64,000 bases of DNA. Source: CAVXGU01 sp963761615 (GTDB taxonomy: Bacteria > Acidobacteriota > Vicinamibacteria > Vicinamibacterales > CAVVIG01). Positions within the stretch are counted from its first letter, which is position 1. The number at the start of each line of letters is the position of its first letter. This document shows positions 8,533-18,092 of this stretch, one piece after another. The notes beneath the pieces are model-generated. The model had not been told where the DNA came from. It was given only the letters and a program-made list of their open reading frames with translations, and ran no database searches. The position numbers were made by a program, and so were the translations under genes. The stretch covers positions 1,550,001 through 1,614,000 of the forward strand of contig CAVXGU010000003.1 in the NCBI GenBank assembly GCA_963761615.1, read 5' to 3'.

Positions 8533-10851
8533 ATGTCGTGCAAGCAATTCGTGTGGATTGGTGTCGCGGTCGTGTGTGCCGTTCTGTTCGCAGCGCCGCG
8601 TGCGGGCGCTCAGCAGACGACGTCGCTTTCCGGCTCCGTCGTGGACTCGCAGAGCCTGGCGCTGCCGGGCGTCTCGGTGAACGTCGCCGAGGTTCCGTCG
8701 GGCCGCCTCGCCGGCTCGGCCGTCACCGACGGCGCCGGCGCCTTCGCGATTCGCAAGCTTCGGCCCGGACACTACGAGGTGACGGCGCAGTTGCTGGGCT
8801 TCCAGACCTACCGTGAGGCGGTGGACGTGCCGCGGACCGGCGCCCTGCGCATCACGCTCGCCGTGGGGAAGTTCGAGCAGCAGGTCGTCGTGTCGGCCCA
8901 GATGCCCGAAGTATCCACCGAGTCGATCGTGCCGGGCGAGCAACTGGAGCGCACCGCGGTGCAGGACGTCGCGGGATATCTGCGCACCGAGCCGGGCGTC
9001 AACGCCGTGCGGCGCGGGTCGATCAACCTCGAGCCGACGGTGCGGGGGCTCTACGAGGCCCAGATGGGCGTTTTCGTGGACGGCACGCGCACGTTCGCCG
9101 CCGGGCCGGCGCGCATGGACTCCGAGATCAGCCACGTGAGCCCGCACATGCTCGAGTCCGTTCAGGTGATCAAGGGTCCCTACGCGCTGACGGAAGGCAG
9201 CGGGACGCTGAGCTCGCTCGAGGCCCGGACGTTCCGGCCGCCGTTCGCCGGCGGCTCGATGCGGCTGCACGGCCGCGGCACGTTCAACTTCGCCGGGAAC
9301 GGGACCGCGCCGGACGCGTTCGGGGGCGTCTGGGGCGCCACCGACCGGGTCCGGTTCACCTTCTTTCACAACACCCAGATCGGACACGACTATACCGACG
9401 GCAACGGCGCCACGGTGCAGGGCGACTACCAGTCCTACGACACGCGCTGGGATGTCGGCGTCAAGCCCACGCCGAACCTCCGGATCGAGTACGAAGGCGG
9501 CTATCAGGATCAGGAAGGGCTGGACTATCCGGGGCGGATCCTGGACGCCACCTACATCAAGGCCAACTCGCACTCGCTCGAGGCGAGCTGGCGGCCCGTC
9601 GGGTCGCCGGTCACCGAGGTCTTCGTGCAGGCCTACGCGAACCTGAAGAACCACCGGATGAACAACGACAACAAGCCGACCGCGCAGCCGATGGCCGGGC
9701 GGACGCCGCCGTTCGCGCTGCGCATCGATCTGCCCACGACCTCCGACACGACCGGCGGCCGCGCCTACGTGTCCTGGGGCCGCGGCGACTGGCAGGGCAA
9801 GGTCGGCGGCGACGTCTACCAACTGAAGCAGAACGCCACACGATCGATCTACCGCCGCGACACCGACATGCTGCTCTTCGAGGACATCGTGTGGCCCGAC
9901 GCGCGCCTCACCAACGGCGGGGCGTACGGCCAGCTCGTGTACGAGCACGGAATGGCGCGGGTCGGCGGCACGGTGCGCGCCGACGACTTCACTGCGAACG
10001 CCGGCGCCGTGTCGCCGTTCTTCCTCGCCAACACGTCCGGATCGACGCACCACCAGGAGGCGGCGGTCAGCGCGGCGCTCAACGCCAGTCTCTTCGTGAG
10101 CCCCGTCTGGACCGTCACGCTCGGCGTGGGCCGCGCCGTCCGGGCGCCGGACACGCTCGAGCGGTACTCGGATCGCTTCCCGGCCGCGCAGTTCCAGACC
10201 TCCGCGGAGTTCATGGGCAACCCGGACCTCACGACGGAGCAGAGCCTGGAGTTCAACGCCGGCTCGATCGTGCAACTGCCGAGGACGACGCTGAAAGCGG
10301 ACGTCTTCCATCGCGTGATCGACCACTACATCACGGTGACGCCAGACCCGTCCCTGCCCAAGCGCCTGCCGCTCGACCCGCCGCTCGTCTACCGCTACAT
10401 CAACGGCACGGGCGCGAGCTTCGAAGGCTTCGAGGCGTCGGCCAACGCCGTGGCCCAGACCTATGTCTCGCTGAGGGGCAGCTGGGCCTACTTGCGGGCG
10501 ACGGACAACACGTTCCACGAGCCGGCGTTCGGGATCGCGCCCTTCCAGCAGCAGTACGGGATCCAGGTGCACTCGGCCGACCAGAGCCAGTGGGTGGAGG
10601 CCGACGTGACGGTGACGGCGGCGCAGAACCGCGTGGCGGTGTCGCGCCTCGAGCAGCCGACGCCCGGATGGGCGACGCTCGATCTGCGCGGCGGACTGCC
10701 GCTGCCGCAGGGGCTCACGCTCCGCGCCGGCATCGAGAACGTGACCAACCGCGCCTACACCGAGCACCTCGACTCGCTCGACCCGTTCACCGGCCAGCGC
10801 ATCCTCGAGCGGGGACGGAGCGTGTACGCCGGCGTGGACTTCGCCTTCTGA
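8533..10851 (+). CDS. TonB-dependent receptor, OprC/copper-receptor-like
   Basis: A 772-residue receptor with signal peptide 1-27 (RAGA-QQ) and a carboxypeptidase-regulatory-like domain (30-110). The plug contains VFVDGTRTFAAGPARMD and VQVIKGPYALTEG, and a barrel follows. The segment between these resembles the region before the conserved Met-Asp in OprC/NosA copper receptors, although the Cys of the OprC site is Ala/Gly here. ATG 8533 is 12 bases after GAGGAG; upstream in-frame codons lie inside the preceding gene. A strong hairpin follows the stop. Together with the small Cys/His protein it suggests copper transport (inference). Confidence 0.85.
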   Translation: MSCKQFVWIGVAVVCAVLFAAPRAGAQQTTSLSGSVVDSQSLALPGVSVNVAEVPSGRLAGSAVTDGAGAFAIRKLRPGHYEVTAQLLGFQTYREAVDVPRTGALRITLAVGKFEQQVVVSAQMPEVSTESIVPGEQLERTAVQDVAGYLRTEPGVNAVRRGSINLEPTVRGLYEAQMGVFVDGTRTFAAGPARMDSEISHVSPHMLESVQVIKGPYALTEGSGTLSSLEARTFRPPFAGGSMRLHGRGTFNFAGNGTAPDAFGGVWGATDRVRFTFFHNTQIGHDYTDGNGATVQGDYQSYDTRWDVGVKPTPNLRIEYEGGYQDQEGLDYPGRILDATYIKANSHSLEASWRPVGSPVTEVFVQAYANLKNHRMNNDNKPTAQPMAGRTPPFALRIDLPTTSDTTGGRAYVSWGRGDWQGKVGGDVYQLKQNATRSIYRRDTDMLLFEDIVWPDARLTNGGAYGQLVYEHGMARVGGTVRADDFTANAGAVSPFFLANTSGSTHHQEAAVSAALNASLFVSPVWTVTLGVGRAVRAPDTLERYSDRFPAAQFQTSAEFMGNPDLTTEQSLEFNAGSIVQLPRTTLKADVFHRVIDHYITVTPDPSLPKRLPLDPPLVYRYINGTGASFEGFEASANAVAQTYVSLRGSWAYLRATDNTFHEPAFGIAPFQQQYGIQVHSADQSQWVEADVTVTAAQNRVAVSRLEQPTPGWATLDLRGGLPLPQGLTLRAGIENVTNRAYTEHLDSLDPFTGQRILERGRSVYAGVDFAF

Positions 10852-10868
10852 CCGATCCGCTTCGTCGA

Positions 10869-10897
10869 GGCCGCCGGGTCACGTCGACCCGGCGGCC
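10869..10897 (+). terminator. hairpin terminator after TonB receptor
   Basis: A 12-bp perfect stem (GGCCGCCGGGTC / GACCCGGCGGCC) with loop ACGTC, 17 bases after the 10851 stop. No U-tract follows, so it may be factor-assisted. Confidence 0.55.
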
Positions 10898-10912
10898 GGC
10901 GGTAGACCAAGG

Positions 10913-11202
10913 ATGCCGCCCCTCGACCCCGGGCTCTCGTCGCACGCCCGGGACCCTCGCCGGCGGCCGCACCCGGAGCACCTGCTGCCGGTCATCGTCT
11001 TCACGAGCGGATGCCTCTCGGCCTTCCTGGTCAACGACATCGTGTGTCTGGTGACGACGCCGTTCGTCCTCGGCCTGACGCGCCGCCTCGGACTGCGGCC
11101 GGCGGCATCTCGATCCGGTTCGGCGAGTACGCGCGCATCGGCATTCCGGTGACCCTCGCCACCGTGGCGTTCGGGTCCTTCTGGCTCTGGGCGACCCACT
11201 GA
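10913..11202 (+). pseudogene. relic of an ArsB/SLC13-type anion transporter
   Basis: Two adjacent frames carry pieces of one protein. Frame 2 (about 10970-11103) reads a membrane segment containing SAFLVNDIVCLVTTPFVLGL, typical of ArsB/CitM-type permeases. Frame 1 (about 11109-11202) reads IRFGEYARIGIPVTLATVAFGSFWLW, which in the family lies some 40 residues later, then a stop. The N-terminal half and the intervening loop are missing. It is a decayed fragment with an internal deletion, not a short gene. Confidence 0.65.
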
Positions 11203-11382
11203 CGTGTGAACCCGCACGTGGTCGTCCGGGCACCGCGGATGAGCCGCGAATGGCCGGTCCAGACTCAGCCGCGCTCGACGCAACCGCCGTTTCTGCCGCC
11301 TTCGGGGATGGCACGGATTCTGCCGATCCTCTTCCCATACGGCCTTGGACGACCTCGGGGTTCATGCTGGGAAGGAGGGGCC

Positions 11383-12466
11383 ATGCTGAGGAAAGTTCTG
11401 AGCGCGGGCGTGGTGGCGATCGCGGTGCTGGTCGCGGCCCCCGCGCGTGCGGCCTCGGCCGACGCGCGCGTCGCCGTCGACATCGGCGTCTTCCGCCAGG
11501 AGCTGGCTCCGTACGGCGAATGGATCTCGGTCGGACGATATGGCCCGTGCTGGCGGCCTCGTCACGTGGTGCGCACGTGGCGGCCGTACACCGTCGGCTA
11601 CTGGGTGTACACCGATTACGGCTGGACGTGGGTCTCGGACGAGCCGTGGGGATGGGCGACGGATCACTATGGCCGCTGGTTCTACGATCCGCACGATGGC
11701 TGGGTCTGGGTGCCCGGCACGGAGTGGGCGCCTGCGTACGTGACGTGGCGGTTCAGTGACGAGTGGATCGGCTGGGCGCCGCTGCCACCGGGCGTCGAGC
11801 CGGGTGTCTACGCGCATGTGGACGTCGGTCCATTTGCCTATTCGTTCGTGCAGACGCGGTACTTTCTCGAACGCCGCCTCGGCGGCCACTTCGCGCCTGC
11901 GAGGCGCAACGCGGTCCTCGTCAGATCGACGCGGGACGCCACGCGGTTCGAGGTGCGAGGCAACCGCATCATTGACCGGGGAGTGGATCCTCGACGGATT
12001 CGAGCGGGTGTCGGGACGCCAGGTGCCCGAGTTGCGAGTGCGCGGCTCCGCGGTCGCGAGGCGCGCCCGCGTCGGCGACCACGAGGTTTCGGTGTATCGG
12101 CCGTCGGTTCACCGCGGTCGCAGTCCGCTTCCTCGCCAGCCTCGGGCCGAACGTCGGTCGGGACGGCCGGCGGGATCGAGACGCACGTGGAGCGGCGACA
12201 GGCGCCGACCGTGCAGCCGCGCCGCGCACGCCCCCGCTCGTCACCACGGCGACAGGAAGCGCAACCCGAGCAGGCGCGGGGCAGCCGCCCTCAGACGCCG
12301 GGCGGCGGCGCTGGACGGGGCGGGCGTGGAGCCAAGGCCCACACCCGTGCGGCGGCGGCCGCGGACAGGGCATGGACAAACGCCGACGGCAGTGAGTGCG
12401 TCGGCGGGTTGTAGGTACAATCGCGCTCGCGTCCACAGAGCCGTGGGAGCTCCACGGCCGGCGTGA
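11383..12466 (+). CDS. DUF6600-like exported protein with apparent +1 frameshift
   Basis: Starts at ATG 11383 with GGAGGGG just upstream and a signal peptide (1-24, ARA-AS). Residues 35-150 hold the Trp/Tyr-rich repeats of DUF6600 (GEWISVGRYG, GYWVYTDYGWTWVSDEPWGW, WRFSDEWIGWAPLP). After IDRGVDPRRI the expected continuation (ERVSGRQVPELRV) lies in the next frame, so one surplus base near 12001 (ATT-C-GAG) is implied. The restored product is about 360 residues with an Arg/Pro-rich tail whose end is uncertain. Read without correction it would stop at 12414. Function unknown; probably an envelope protein. Confidence 0.65.
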
Positions 12467-12492
12467 CCCGCGTTCGAGCCGACAGAACGGAA

Positions 12493-12984
12493 ATGGCCCT
12501 ACGGCGGCTGGTGATTCCGCTGGCCTTCCTGGTGTTGTCTGCCGCCTGCAGCGGTCCGACGGCCCCAGAGACCTACCCCGATCTCAGCGGGACGTGGAGC
12601 GGGAACCTCACGATCATCACCAATGTCGTGGCGCTCGGCGCGCCATCGGTGTCGACGGTCTGCATTCATCGATGGACGATTCAGAGCTCCACCGGAGGTC
12701 AGATCGTGGGCAGCTGGGAGTCGAGCCCGGACACGGACCTGTACGCGGTGGCCGCGTGTCAGCAGTCCGGATCGCTGACGGGCACGATCTCGCCCTCCGG
12801 CACGATGAGCGTGTCGTTCGGCGCGGTCCTGGGGGTGAGCGGGTGCAGCAGCGCCGGCGGAGGCGATCCGTTCGCCGGCTCGATCGCGGTCGGCCGCATC
12901 TCGGCGTCTGGTCAAGATGCGCTCAGTTGTTCCGGCCAGCCCACGTTGTCCCGCACGCTCTCGTTCTCGCTGTACAAACAGTAG
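12493..12984 (+). CDS. hypothetical lipoprotein
   Basis: A 163-residue protein with a type II signal: LSAAC places the lipidated Cys at 19. The mature part is Ser/Gly/Thr-rich beta-type sequence (PDLSGTWSGNL, SGSLTGTISPSGTMSVSFG) with Cys pairs, resembling small lipocalin-like surface lipoproteins common in Acidobacteria. ATG 12493 is chosen over upstream GTG 12463 because the signal then starts with MALRR. No functional family recognised. It stands alone between the DUF6600 gene and a small membrane gene. Confidence 0.7.
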   Translation: MALRRLVIPLAFLVLSAACSGPTAPETYPDLSGTWSGNLTIITNVVALGAPSVSTVCIHRWTIQSSTGGQIVGSWESSPDTDLYAVAACQQSGSLTGTISPSGTMSVSFGAVLGVSGCSSAGGGDPFAGSIAVGRISASGQDALSCSGQPTLSRTLSFSLYKQ

Positions 12985-13091
12985 ATGGCCTGCACGTCCG
13001 ACGCGCCTGTCCGGTCGGGACCGATCCTCCGGCGGCGGAGGGGCCGTCACCAGTTCGAGTTGTCGCGAGAAAGAGGGTAGGCTGGGTCTTG

Positions 13092-13412
13092 ATGACTCCA
13101 AGAGACGCGGCCCGCATTCTCCTGCGGGCCAGACAGGCGCTCCTGCTCGGCGCCTTTGTTCTGACAGGGGTCTGGGCGTGGCGACGCCAGGGACTCTTCC
13201 GCCTGTTCGCGAACGCGCAAGTCCGCTGGACCGGCGGATACGACGCCTTCTTCGTGCTGCTCTTCACCTTCCTGACGCTGTTCGTCGCGGCCATGGCGAT
13301 CGGGTCCATCCTGACGGGCCTGATGCGCCGCCGATTCTCGAAGGACGAGTGGCAGACCGTACTTCGCGACACCACGGCGCTGTGGGATGGCCCATGGTGG
13401 AGGAGGGGCTGA
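13092..13412 (+). CDS. small two-span membrane protein of unknown function
   Basis: A 106-residue protein with hydrophobic helices at about 15-33 and 50-75 and a basic C-terminal tail (RRRFSKDEW). It is internal to a longer open frame; ATG 13092 gives a compact protein with a positively charged cytoplasmic tail. No family recognised. It lies tail-to-tail with dCTP deaminase, 19 bases apart. Confidence 0.55.
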   Translation: MTPRDAARILLRARQALLLGAFVLTGVWAWRRQGLFRLFANAQVRWTGGYDAFFVLLFTFLTLFVAAMAIGSILTGLMRRRFSKDEWQTVLRDTTALWDGPWWRRG

Positions 13413-13431
13413 CACGGCGGGCTGGCTCGGG

Positions 13432-13941
13432 CTACAGATGGTCCTGGCGCGCGAAGCGTCCGCGGTAGACGGCGCTGCCCTCGCAGCGCTGGAGCACGAT
13501 CTGGAGGAGCCGCACGCCGGCGTGGATCAGCAGCGTCCGGCCTGACACATTCGACATCTCGAGCACCTGGCGGCTCGTCACGCCCGGCTGCACGAAGCCC
13601 GAGGTGACGTGGATCATGAGGCCGAGGCGTGCAAACCGGCTGCGGCCCTCGAGCCAGCCGCCGATGTCGCCGGGCAGCGTGATGCGCTCGCGGGTGATGC
13701 CGTTGATCGTCTCGCCGGGAGCCAGCGGATACGGCGTCTGGAGCGAGCGGACGTCGCTGATCGTCCGGTAGTCGACGGCGTCGGTCACCAGCACCGGCTC
13801 GCGCCCGGGGTGCATGACGCGGATCTCGTCGCCGAGATGCAGGTCGATGGACGCCGGTCCCACCTGGTCGGCGAGCAACGGATCGATCACCACCCGTCCC
13901 GCCTCGATCTCCCGCCGGATCACGTCGCGCGTGAGGATCAT
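13432..13941 (-). CDS. dcd: dCTP deaminase (Dcd/DUT family)
   Basis: A 169-residue protein, slightly shorter than typical Dcd (about 190). The family signatures are VGPASIDLHLGDE near residue 27, the P-loop-like GRSRFARLGL near 100, HVTSGFVQPG, and the catalytic Glu in QVLEMSN. Dcd deaminates dCTP to dUTP for thymidylate synthesis; a bifunctional or dUTPase-like variant cannot be excluded. ATG at 13941. A single-gene unit; the 251-base upstream region is shared with the divergent linalool-dehydratase-like gene. Confidence 0.88.
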   Translation of the reverse strand: MILTRDVIRREIEAGRVVIDPLLADQVGPASIDLHLGDEIRVMHPGREPVLVTDAVDYRTISDVRSLQTPYPLAPGETINGITRERITLPGDIGGWLEGRSRFARLGLMIHVTSGFVQPGVTSRQVLEMSNVSGRTLLIHAGVRLLQIVLQRCEGSAVYRGRFARQDHL

Positions 13942-14059
13942 CGGGTCCTTTCGGCGGCATCCGCGCCTTGAGCCATGGTGGCTGGATTATAGGGGCCGGA
14001 CGGCCATGCCAACGAGTTCCCCTCACGGTGCCGCGACTATTTCCCCGGTCAACGATTCC

Positions 14060-14077
14060 TGCGACAACTTGGGGCGG
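14060..14077. promoter_or_regulatory. degenerate RegA-type half dyad before LDI-like gene
   Basis: TGCGACA-ACT-TGGGGCGG: an intact left half (GCGAC-N5) and a degraded right half. The 11-mer GCGACAACTTG recurs exactly at 34492 before the Oar-like receptor. It lies about 130 bases upstream of the GTG start at 14193. Confidence 0.4.
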
Positions 14078-14192
14078 AATTCCCCGAGCCTCTTGCGCAT
14101 AATCGGTGGCGTCGCCTGCCTTGGCGACGCCAGGCACGCCGAACCCCTGGATGTCGGGACGTTCGAATCGACGACACCAACGAGAGTAAGCC

Positions 14193-15969
14193 GTGGCTGA
14201 ACCGAGCAAGCTGTCGCGTCGAGGCTTTGTGAAGTCCGTGGCAGCCACCGGCGCCGCCGCGCTGCCGCTCTACGTTTCCGCGCAGTCGACTCAGACCCCA
14301 ACGCCTGTGGCGCCATTGGCGCTGCGGAACGTCTCGCCGTTCCCGGGCCTCACGTACCGTGGCGCCGGCTGGCTGCGATTTCTCTGGGAGAAGGCGACCA
14401 CAAAAGACGACTGGAGCTCGGCCGGCATTCCGCATCCCTGGTGGGATCGATACACCGCCCCCGTAGTGCTGAGTTACGGTCGCTTCGATCTCTCGTCCTC
14501 GGCGTACGGATTGCTGCTGATGGCGGATCAAACGCCTGCCTGGCGGGAGGTTTACACCAGGATCGCCGACGAACTGGTCGGTCGCTATCCGACGTACTGG
14601 GGCGCCGTCGACTGGTTTACTCAGATCGGCGACGACCCCAAGCGAGCCAACTATCCGCCGCCGATCATGAACCAGATTCCGGAGGCCTTGCGCGGCCGGT
14701 ACAACCGCTTCGGCTGGACGGCCAATGGGATCGAGCCGTGGGGGCTGCAGCCTGATCCAATCGGCGCCGACGGCTACCTGTTCTTCCGCGCCTGGTTCCT
14801 CTTGCTGCTGGCCACATACAAGTACATCTCCGGCGATGACAAGTGGGCGCGGCCATTCAAGGTCACCGGGTATCACGACGAGTCATTCGAATGGGACACG
14901 CATCGCATTGCGGAGCGCCTCGCCGCTCAGTACCCGGGCGCATCCGGAAGGTCCCCAGTGCGAAAACACGAAGATATGGGTGTTCTGTAACTCAGCGGGC
15001 GGCCTCGGCATGTATCTGTACGACAAGGTGTTTGGTCGCAACACGCATCAGGCGTTCGAGAACTTCATCGGCTACGCGCGCGAGAACTACATCAAGGTCG
15101 GCACCGATGGTCGGCTGCAGTCCGTCACGAGCTACTACGACCCCATCGAAAAGTTCCATGCCGGTGGCAACGTCGCAGGCGGTCTGACCACCGCCCACCT
15201 GATGCTGCCTCAGAATCGCGAGCTCGGCCAGCTGCTGTACGACGCTGCGGCCAATGCGTTGGGGTGGCGAGGTGCGGTTGGCGATGTCAGGGCCAATACG
15301 ACAGGGCTGGTGATGGCGAAGGAAGTGGGCGACGACGTCGCGTACGGGCGTCTCCGGGCAGCGGCCGAGCGCGAATACGAGCCGAAGTTCTTTGGCGAGC
15401 ATCGGGAACAGTTCGGCTGGTTCTTCAACAACAAGGAAGGCTTCCCGCGCGGGCAGGGCAGCGCCATGTTGATGGCAGCAGAAATCGGCGGGACTGGCGA
15501 CTGGACGCACGCCTTCGAGGCGCGATATCTGGACAAATACGCTGCACCCACGGTCGAAGGCATCGAGTTCCCGGCCCTCGGCGTCTCGCAGGCGTGGAAC
15601 GATCGGTCCACAGGCACCTTGCACGTCGTGACGTATGCGGCGGCTCCCGAGAAGCGAGGCGTGACGACGACGTGGCGTGTGACGAACCTGCCAAACATCA
15701 CGAATCTGACGGTGCGGTTGAACGGTCAGCCGTTCGGCCGCTTTGTCGTGGTCGGGGCCCGGACCATCGAGATTACCTCCACGATCGACACCCACCAGTT
15801 CGAGATCGTGACGGGATACCGTGGCGATCGTCCGCGCGCCGCGTCGGAGCCGCCAACGCCGTCTCTTGCGCCGGCTTCCGCATCGCGTCTGGCATCGACC
15901 AACAGTGACCAGCCGGGTCCGAGTCCGTTTGCCGCGGGTCCAGGGTGCCCCTGCTGCGGATCCGCATGA
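14193..15969 (+). CDS. Tat-exported linalool dehydratase/isomerase-like protein, apparent +1 frameshift
   Basis: GTG start, then a twin-arginine signal (SRRGFVKS, about 8-15). Residues 50-250 form an alpha-rich region. The motif CENTKIWVFC (14959-14988) has two cysteines nine residues apart, the spacing of the catalytic Cys171/Cys180 of linalool dehydratase/isomerase (LinD). That motif is in the next frame: one surplus base at about 14934-14938 (TACCCGGGCG) separates the N-terminal part, which would otherwise stop at 14990. Corrected length is about 591 residues, longer than LinD (about 370 mature), with an extra C-terminal beta domain and a Pro/Ser tail ending CCGSA. Substrate unknown; alkenol dehydration is only a family-based guess. 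Confidence 0.72.
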
Positions 15970-16161
15970 TGTCAATTCGAGTGCCGCACGCCACAGGCGT
16001 TCTGACATGCCGAATCATGCAGGCGAATCGACGAAGCGGCCTGACTCACCACATTGTCTGAACTCGCCACCTGGCAAAACGGAAGAGCAGATAGCCGACG
16101 ACGGGGTTGAACAGCCCGCAGGCGCTGGTACCGTCCAGGTGCCGCGCCTCGGGATGGGGCC

Positions 16162-16722
16162 TCACCTGCGCTCGCCGAGCAACTGCAGCACCGCCTCCGT
16201 CGTGTCCACCTGTCCCAGCTTCGGAAATACCTTCTCGACGGCGAAGCGATGCACCTCGCCGTCGCGGTCGCTCATCGCGTCGCTGACGAAGCAGACGTGG
16301 TAGCCGTGGTCGTAGGCGCTGCGCGCGGTGGCTTCGACGCCGCTGCCGGTGGCGATGCCGGTCAGGAAGATCTGCGTGACCTGGCGACGCCGCAACTCCT
16401 CGTCGAGCCGCGTGCCGATGAAAGCGCCGACGCGCTGCTTGCTGATCCGGATGTCTGTCGGCTGCACGTTCAGCTCGGGCACGAGGTCGGTCCAGTCGGG
16501 CGGCAGCGAAAACGGCGGGCGCGGCGTGTCGGTGCGGCCGGGCGCCCTTCCGGTCACGTTGACCAGGACGACGGGAAGGCTCCGCGCGCGGAAGGCCTGC
16601 ACCAGTCTGGCCGTGCGCGCGACGATGTCTCGAGACGGGTGAGCCATCGCGGCCACGGTGATCCCTTTCTGGAGATCGATCACCACGAGCGCCGCCGTTT
16701 GATCGAGTTGCGTGACAGGCAT
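16162..16722 (-). CDS. isochorismatase-fold hydrolase lacking the usual catalytic Cys
   Basis: A 186-residue cysteine-hydrolase-family protein. The nucleophile-assisting Asp is in VVIDLQKG (about 14-21) and the family's ATARSAYDHGYHV segment is present. At the position where most members have Cys (TNxCVExTAR), this one reads TGSGVEATAR, with Gly. It either works without the Cys, as some isochorismatase-like subfamilies appear to, or is inactive. ATG at 16722. The divisive partner MFS gene ends 27 bases upstream on the same strand, so it may be the third gene of the MarR-MFS unit. Confidence 0.8.
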   Translation of the reverse strand: MPVTQLDQTAALVVIDLQKGITVAAMAHPSRDIVARTARLVQAFRARSLPVVLVNVTGRAPGRTDTPRPPFSLPPDWTDLVPELNVQPTDIRISKQRVGAFIGTRLDEELRRRQVTQIFLTGIATGSGVEATARSAYDHGYHVCFVSDAMSDRDGEVHRFAVEKVFPKLGQVDTTEAVLQLLGERR

Positions 16723-16748
16723 GTGCGATCTTTCTGAAGAGGAAGAGG

Positions 16749-18092
16749 TCAGAGCGCCGGCTCGCCCTCTGCGGCCATCAGGTCCGCCTCAGGCGGCGGC
16801 ACTAGCCCCAGCCGCTCGTACGTCGGCCGCATAGCGGTCGTGAGCGCCGGCAGCTCGACGGTGAACCAGACGGCGCAGGCCAGGCAGCAGGCGCCGGTTG
16901 CCATCACCGCGTGCGGCGCGCCAATCCGATGCGCCAGCATGCCGGCCAGGAGGCTGCCGACCGGTGCCGCGCCGAAGAAGGCCATCGTGTAGTAGCTCAT
17001 CACCCGGGCCCGCTTGTCGTCGGTGACGAGAGACTGGACGATGGTGTTGCAGGCCGCGACCACCTGCATCAGCCCGAAGCCGACGAAGACCATCAGGACG
17101 AGCGACACCCAGAGCGTGTGCGAGAGGCCGAAGAGGATGAGACCGCCGCCGAGCAGCACCGCGGCGATCTGCACCATCCGTGGCAGCCCGACGGCGGACT
17201 TGCGCAACGCGAGCGACAGCGCCGAGGTGAGCGCGCCGACGCCGGAGGCGCCAGTCAGCCAGCCGAGCGTGTCGGGCCCGCCGTGCAGCACGTCGCCTGC
17301 GAAGACGGGCAGCAGCACGGAGTAGGGCCAGCCCATCAGGCAGATCAGCGCGAAGCAGAGCAGCGTGGTTCGGAGCGCCGGTGAGCGCCGGACGTAGGTC
17401 CAGCCCTCGTGCATCTGCGCGAACATCGTGGCCTTGCCCGCCGGGGCGAGCGTCCGGGGGAGGCGCATGAGCAGCAGTGAGGCGATCACCGCGAAGTAGC
17501 TGACGCCGTCGATGAGGAAGCACCAGCCCTCGCCGACGAGCGCGATCACCAGTCCGGCCAGTGACGGGCCGATGAGGCGGGCGCCGTTGGCCATTGAGGA
17601 GTTGAGGGCGATCGCGTTGTCGAGGTCGTTCCGATCGTCGACCATCCGGACCAGGAACGACTGTCGTCCCGGCATGTCGAACGCGTTGATGAGCCCCTGG
17701 AAGGCCGTCAACGCGACCACGTCGCGCATGGTAATGCGCCCGGTCAGCGTCAGCGCTGCCAGCGAGAGCGACTGGACAGCGGCCGCGGTCTGCGTGCAGA
17801 CGAGGAGCATTCGCCGGTCGAGCCGCTCCACCCAGACTCCGGCGAACGGGGCGAACACGAAGGCCACGATCTGCCCGGCGAAGGCGACGAGACCCAGCAG
17901 CAGCACCGAGTGGGTGAGGCGGTACACGAGCCAAGCTGTCGCCAGGCGGGTCATCCAGGTGCCAATGATCGACAGCCCCTGCCCGGCGAAGAACAGCCTG
18001 AAATTCCGGTGTCGCAGCGCGCGCCACGCGTGCGACATCCCGCCGAGGCGCGGGGGGCGCGGTATGCCGACCGGTTCCCGCGATCCCGTCAC
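16749..18092 (-). CDS. MFS transporter, EntS-like (MFS_3)
   Basis: A 447-residue permease with about twelve hydrophobic segments. It starts with the LRHRNFRLFFAGQGLSIIGTW block typical of EntS/MFS_3 exporters and has VERLDRR in the loop after helix 2. The GTG start overlaps the marR stop (GTGA), so the two are coupled. MarR-MFS pairs commonly export toxic organic compounds under repression by the regulator; the substrate is not shown by the sequence. Confidence 0.88.
   Translation of the reverse strand: MTGSREPVGIPRPPRLGGMSHAWRALRHRNFRLFFAGQGLSIIGTWMTRLATAWLVYRLTHSVLLLGLVAFAGQIVAFVFAPFAGVWVERLDRRMLLVCTQTAAAVQSLSLAALTLTGRITMRDVVALTAFQGLINAFDMPGRQSFLVRMVDDRNDLDNAIALNSSMANGARLIGPSLAGLVIALVGEGWCFLIDGVSYFAVIASLLLMRLPRTLAPAGKATMFAQMHEGWTYVRRSPALRTTLLCFALICLMGWPYSVLLPVFAGDVLHGGPDTLGWLTGASGVGALTSALSLALRKSAVGLPRMVQIAAVLLGGGLILFGLSHTLWVSLVLMVFVGFGLMQVVAACNTIVQSLVTDDKRARVMSYYTMAFFGAAPVGSLLAGMLAHRIGAPHAVMATGACCLACAVWFTVELPALTTAMRPTYERLGLVPPPEADLMAAEGEPAL

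Noticed and set aside
15970..16161. Possible small gene between the LinD-like gene and the isochorismatase-fold gene
   Set aside because: Open frames here are extensions of neighbours, with no ribosome site or coding-type composition.
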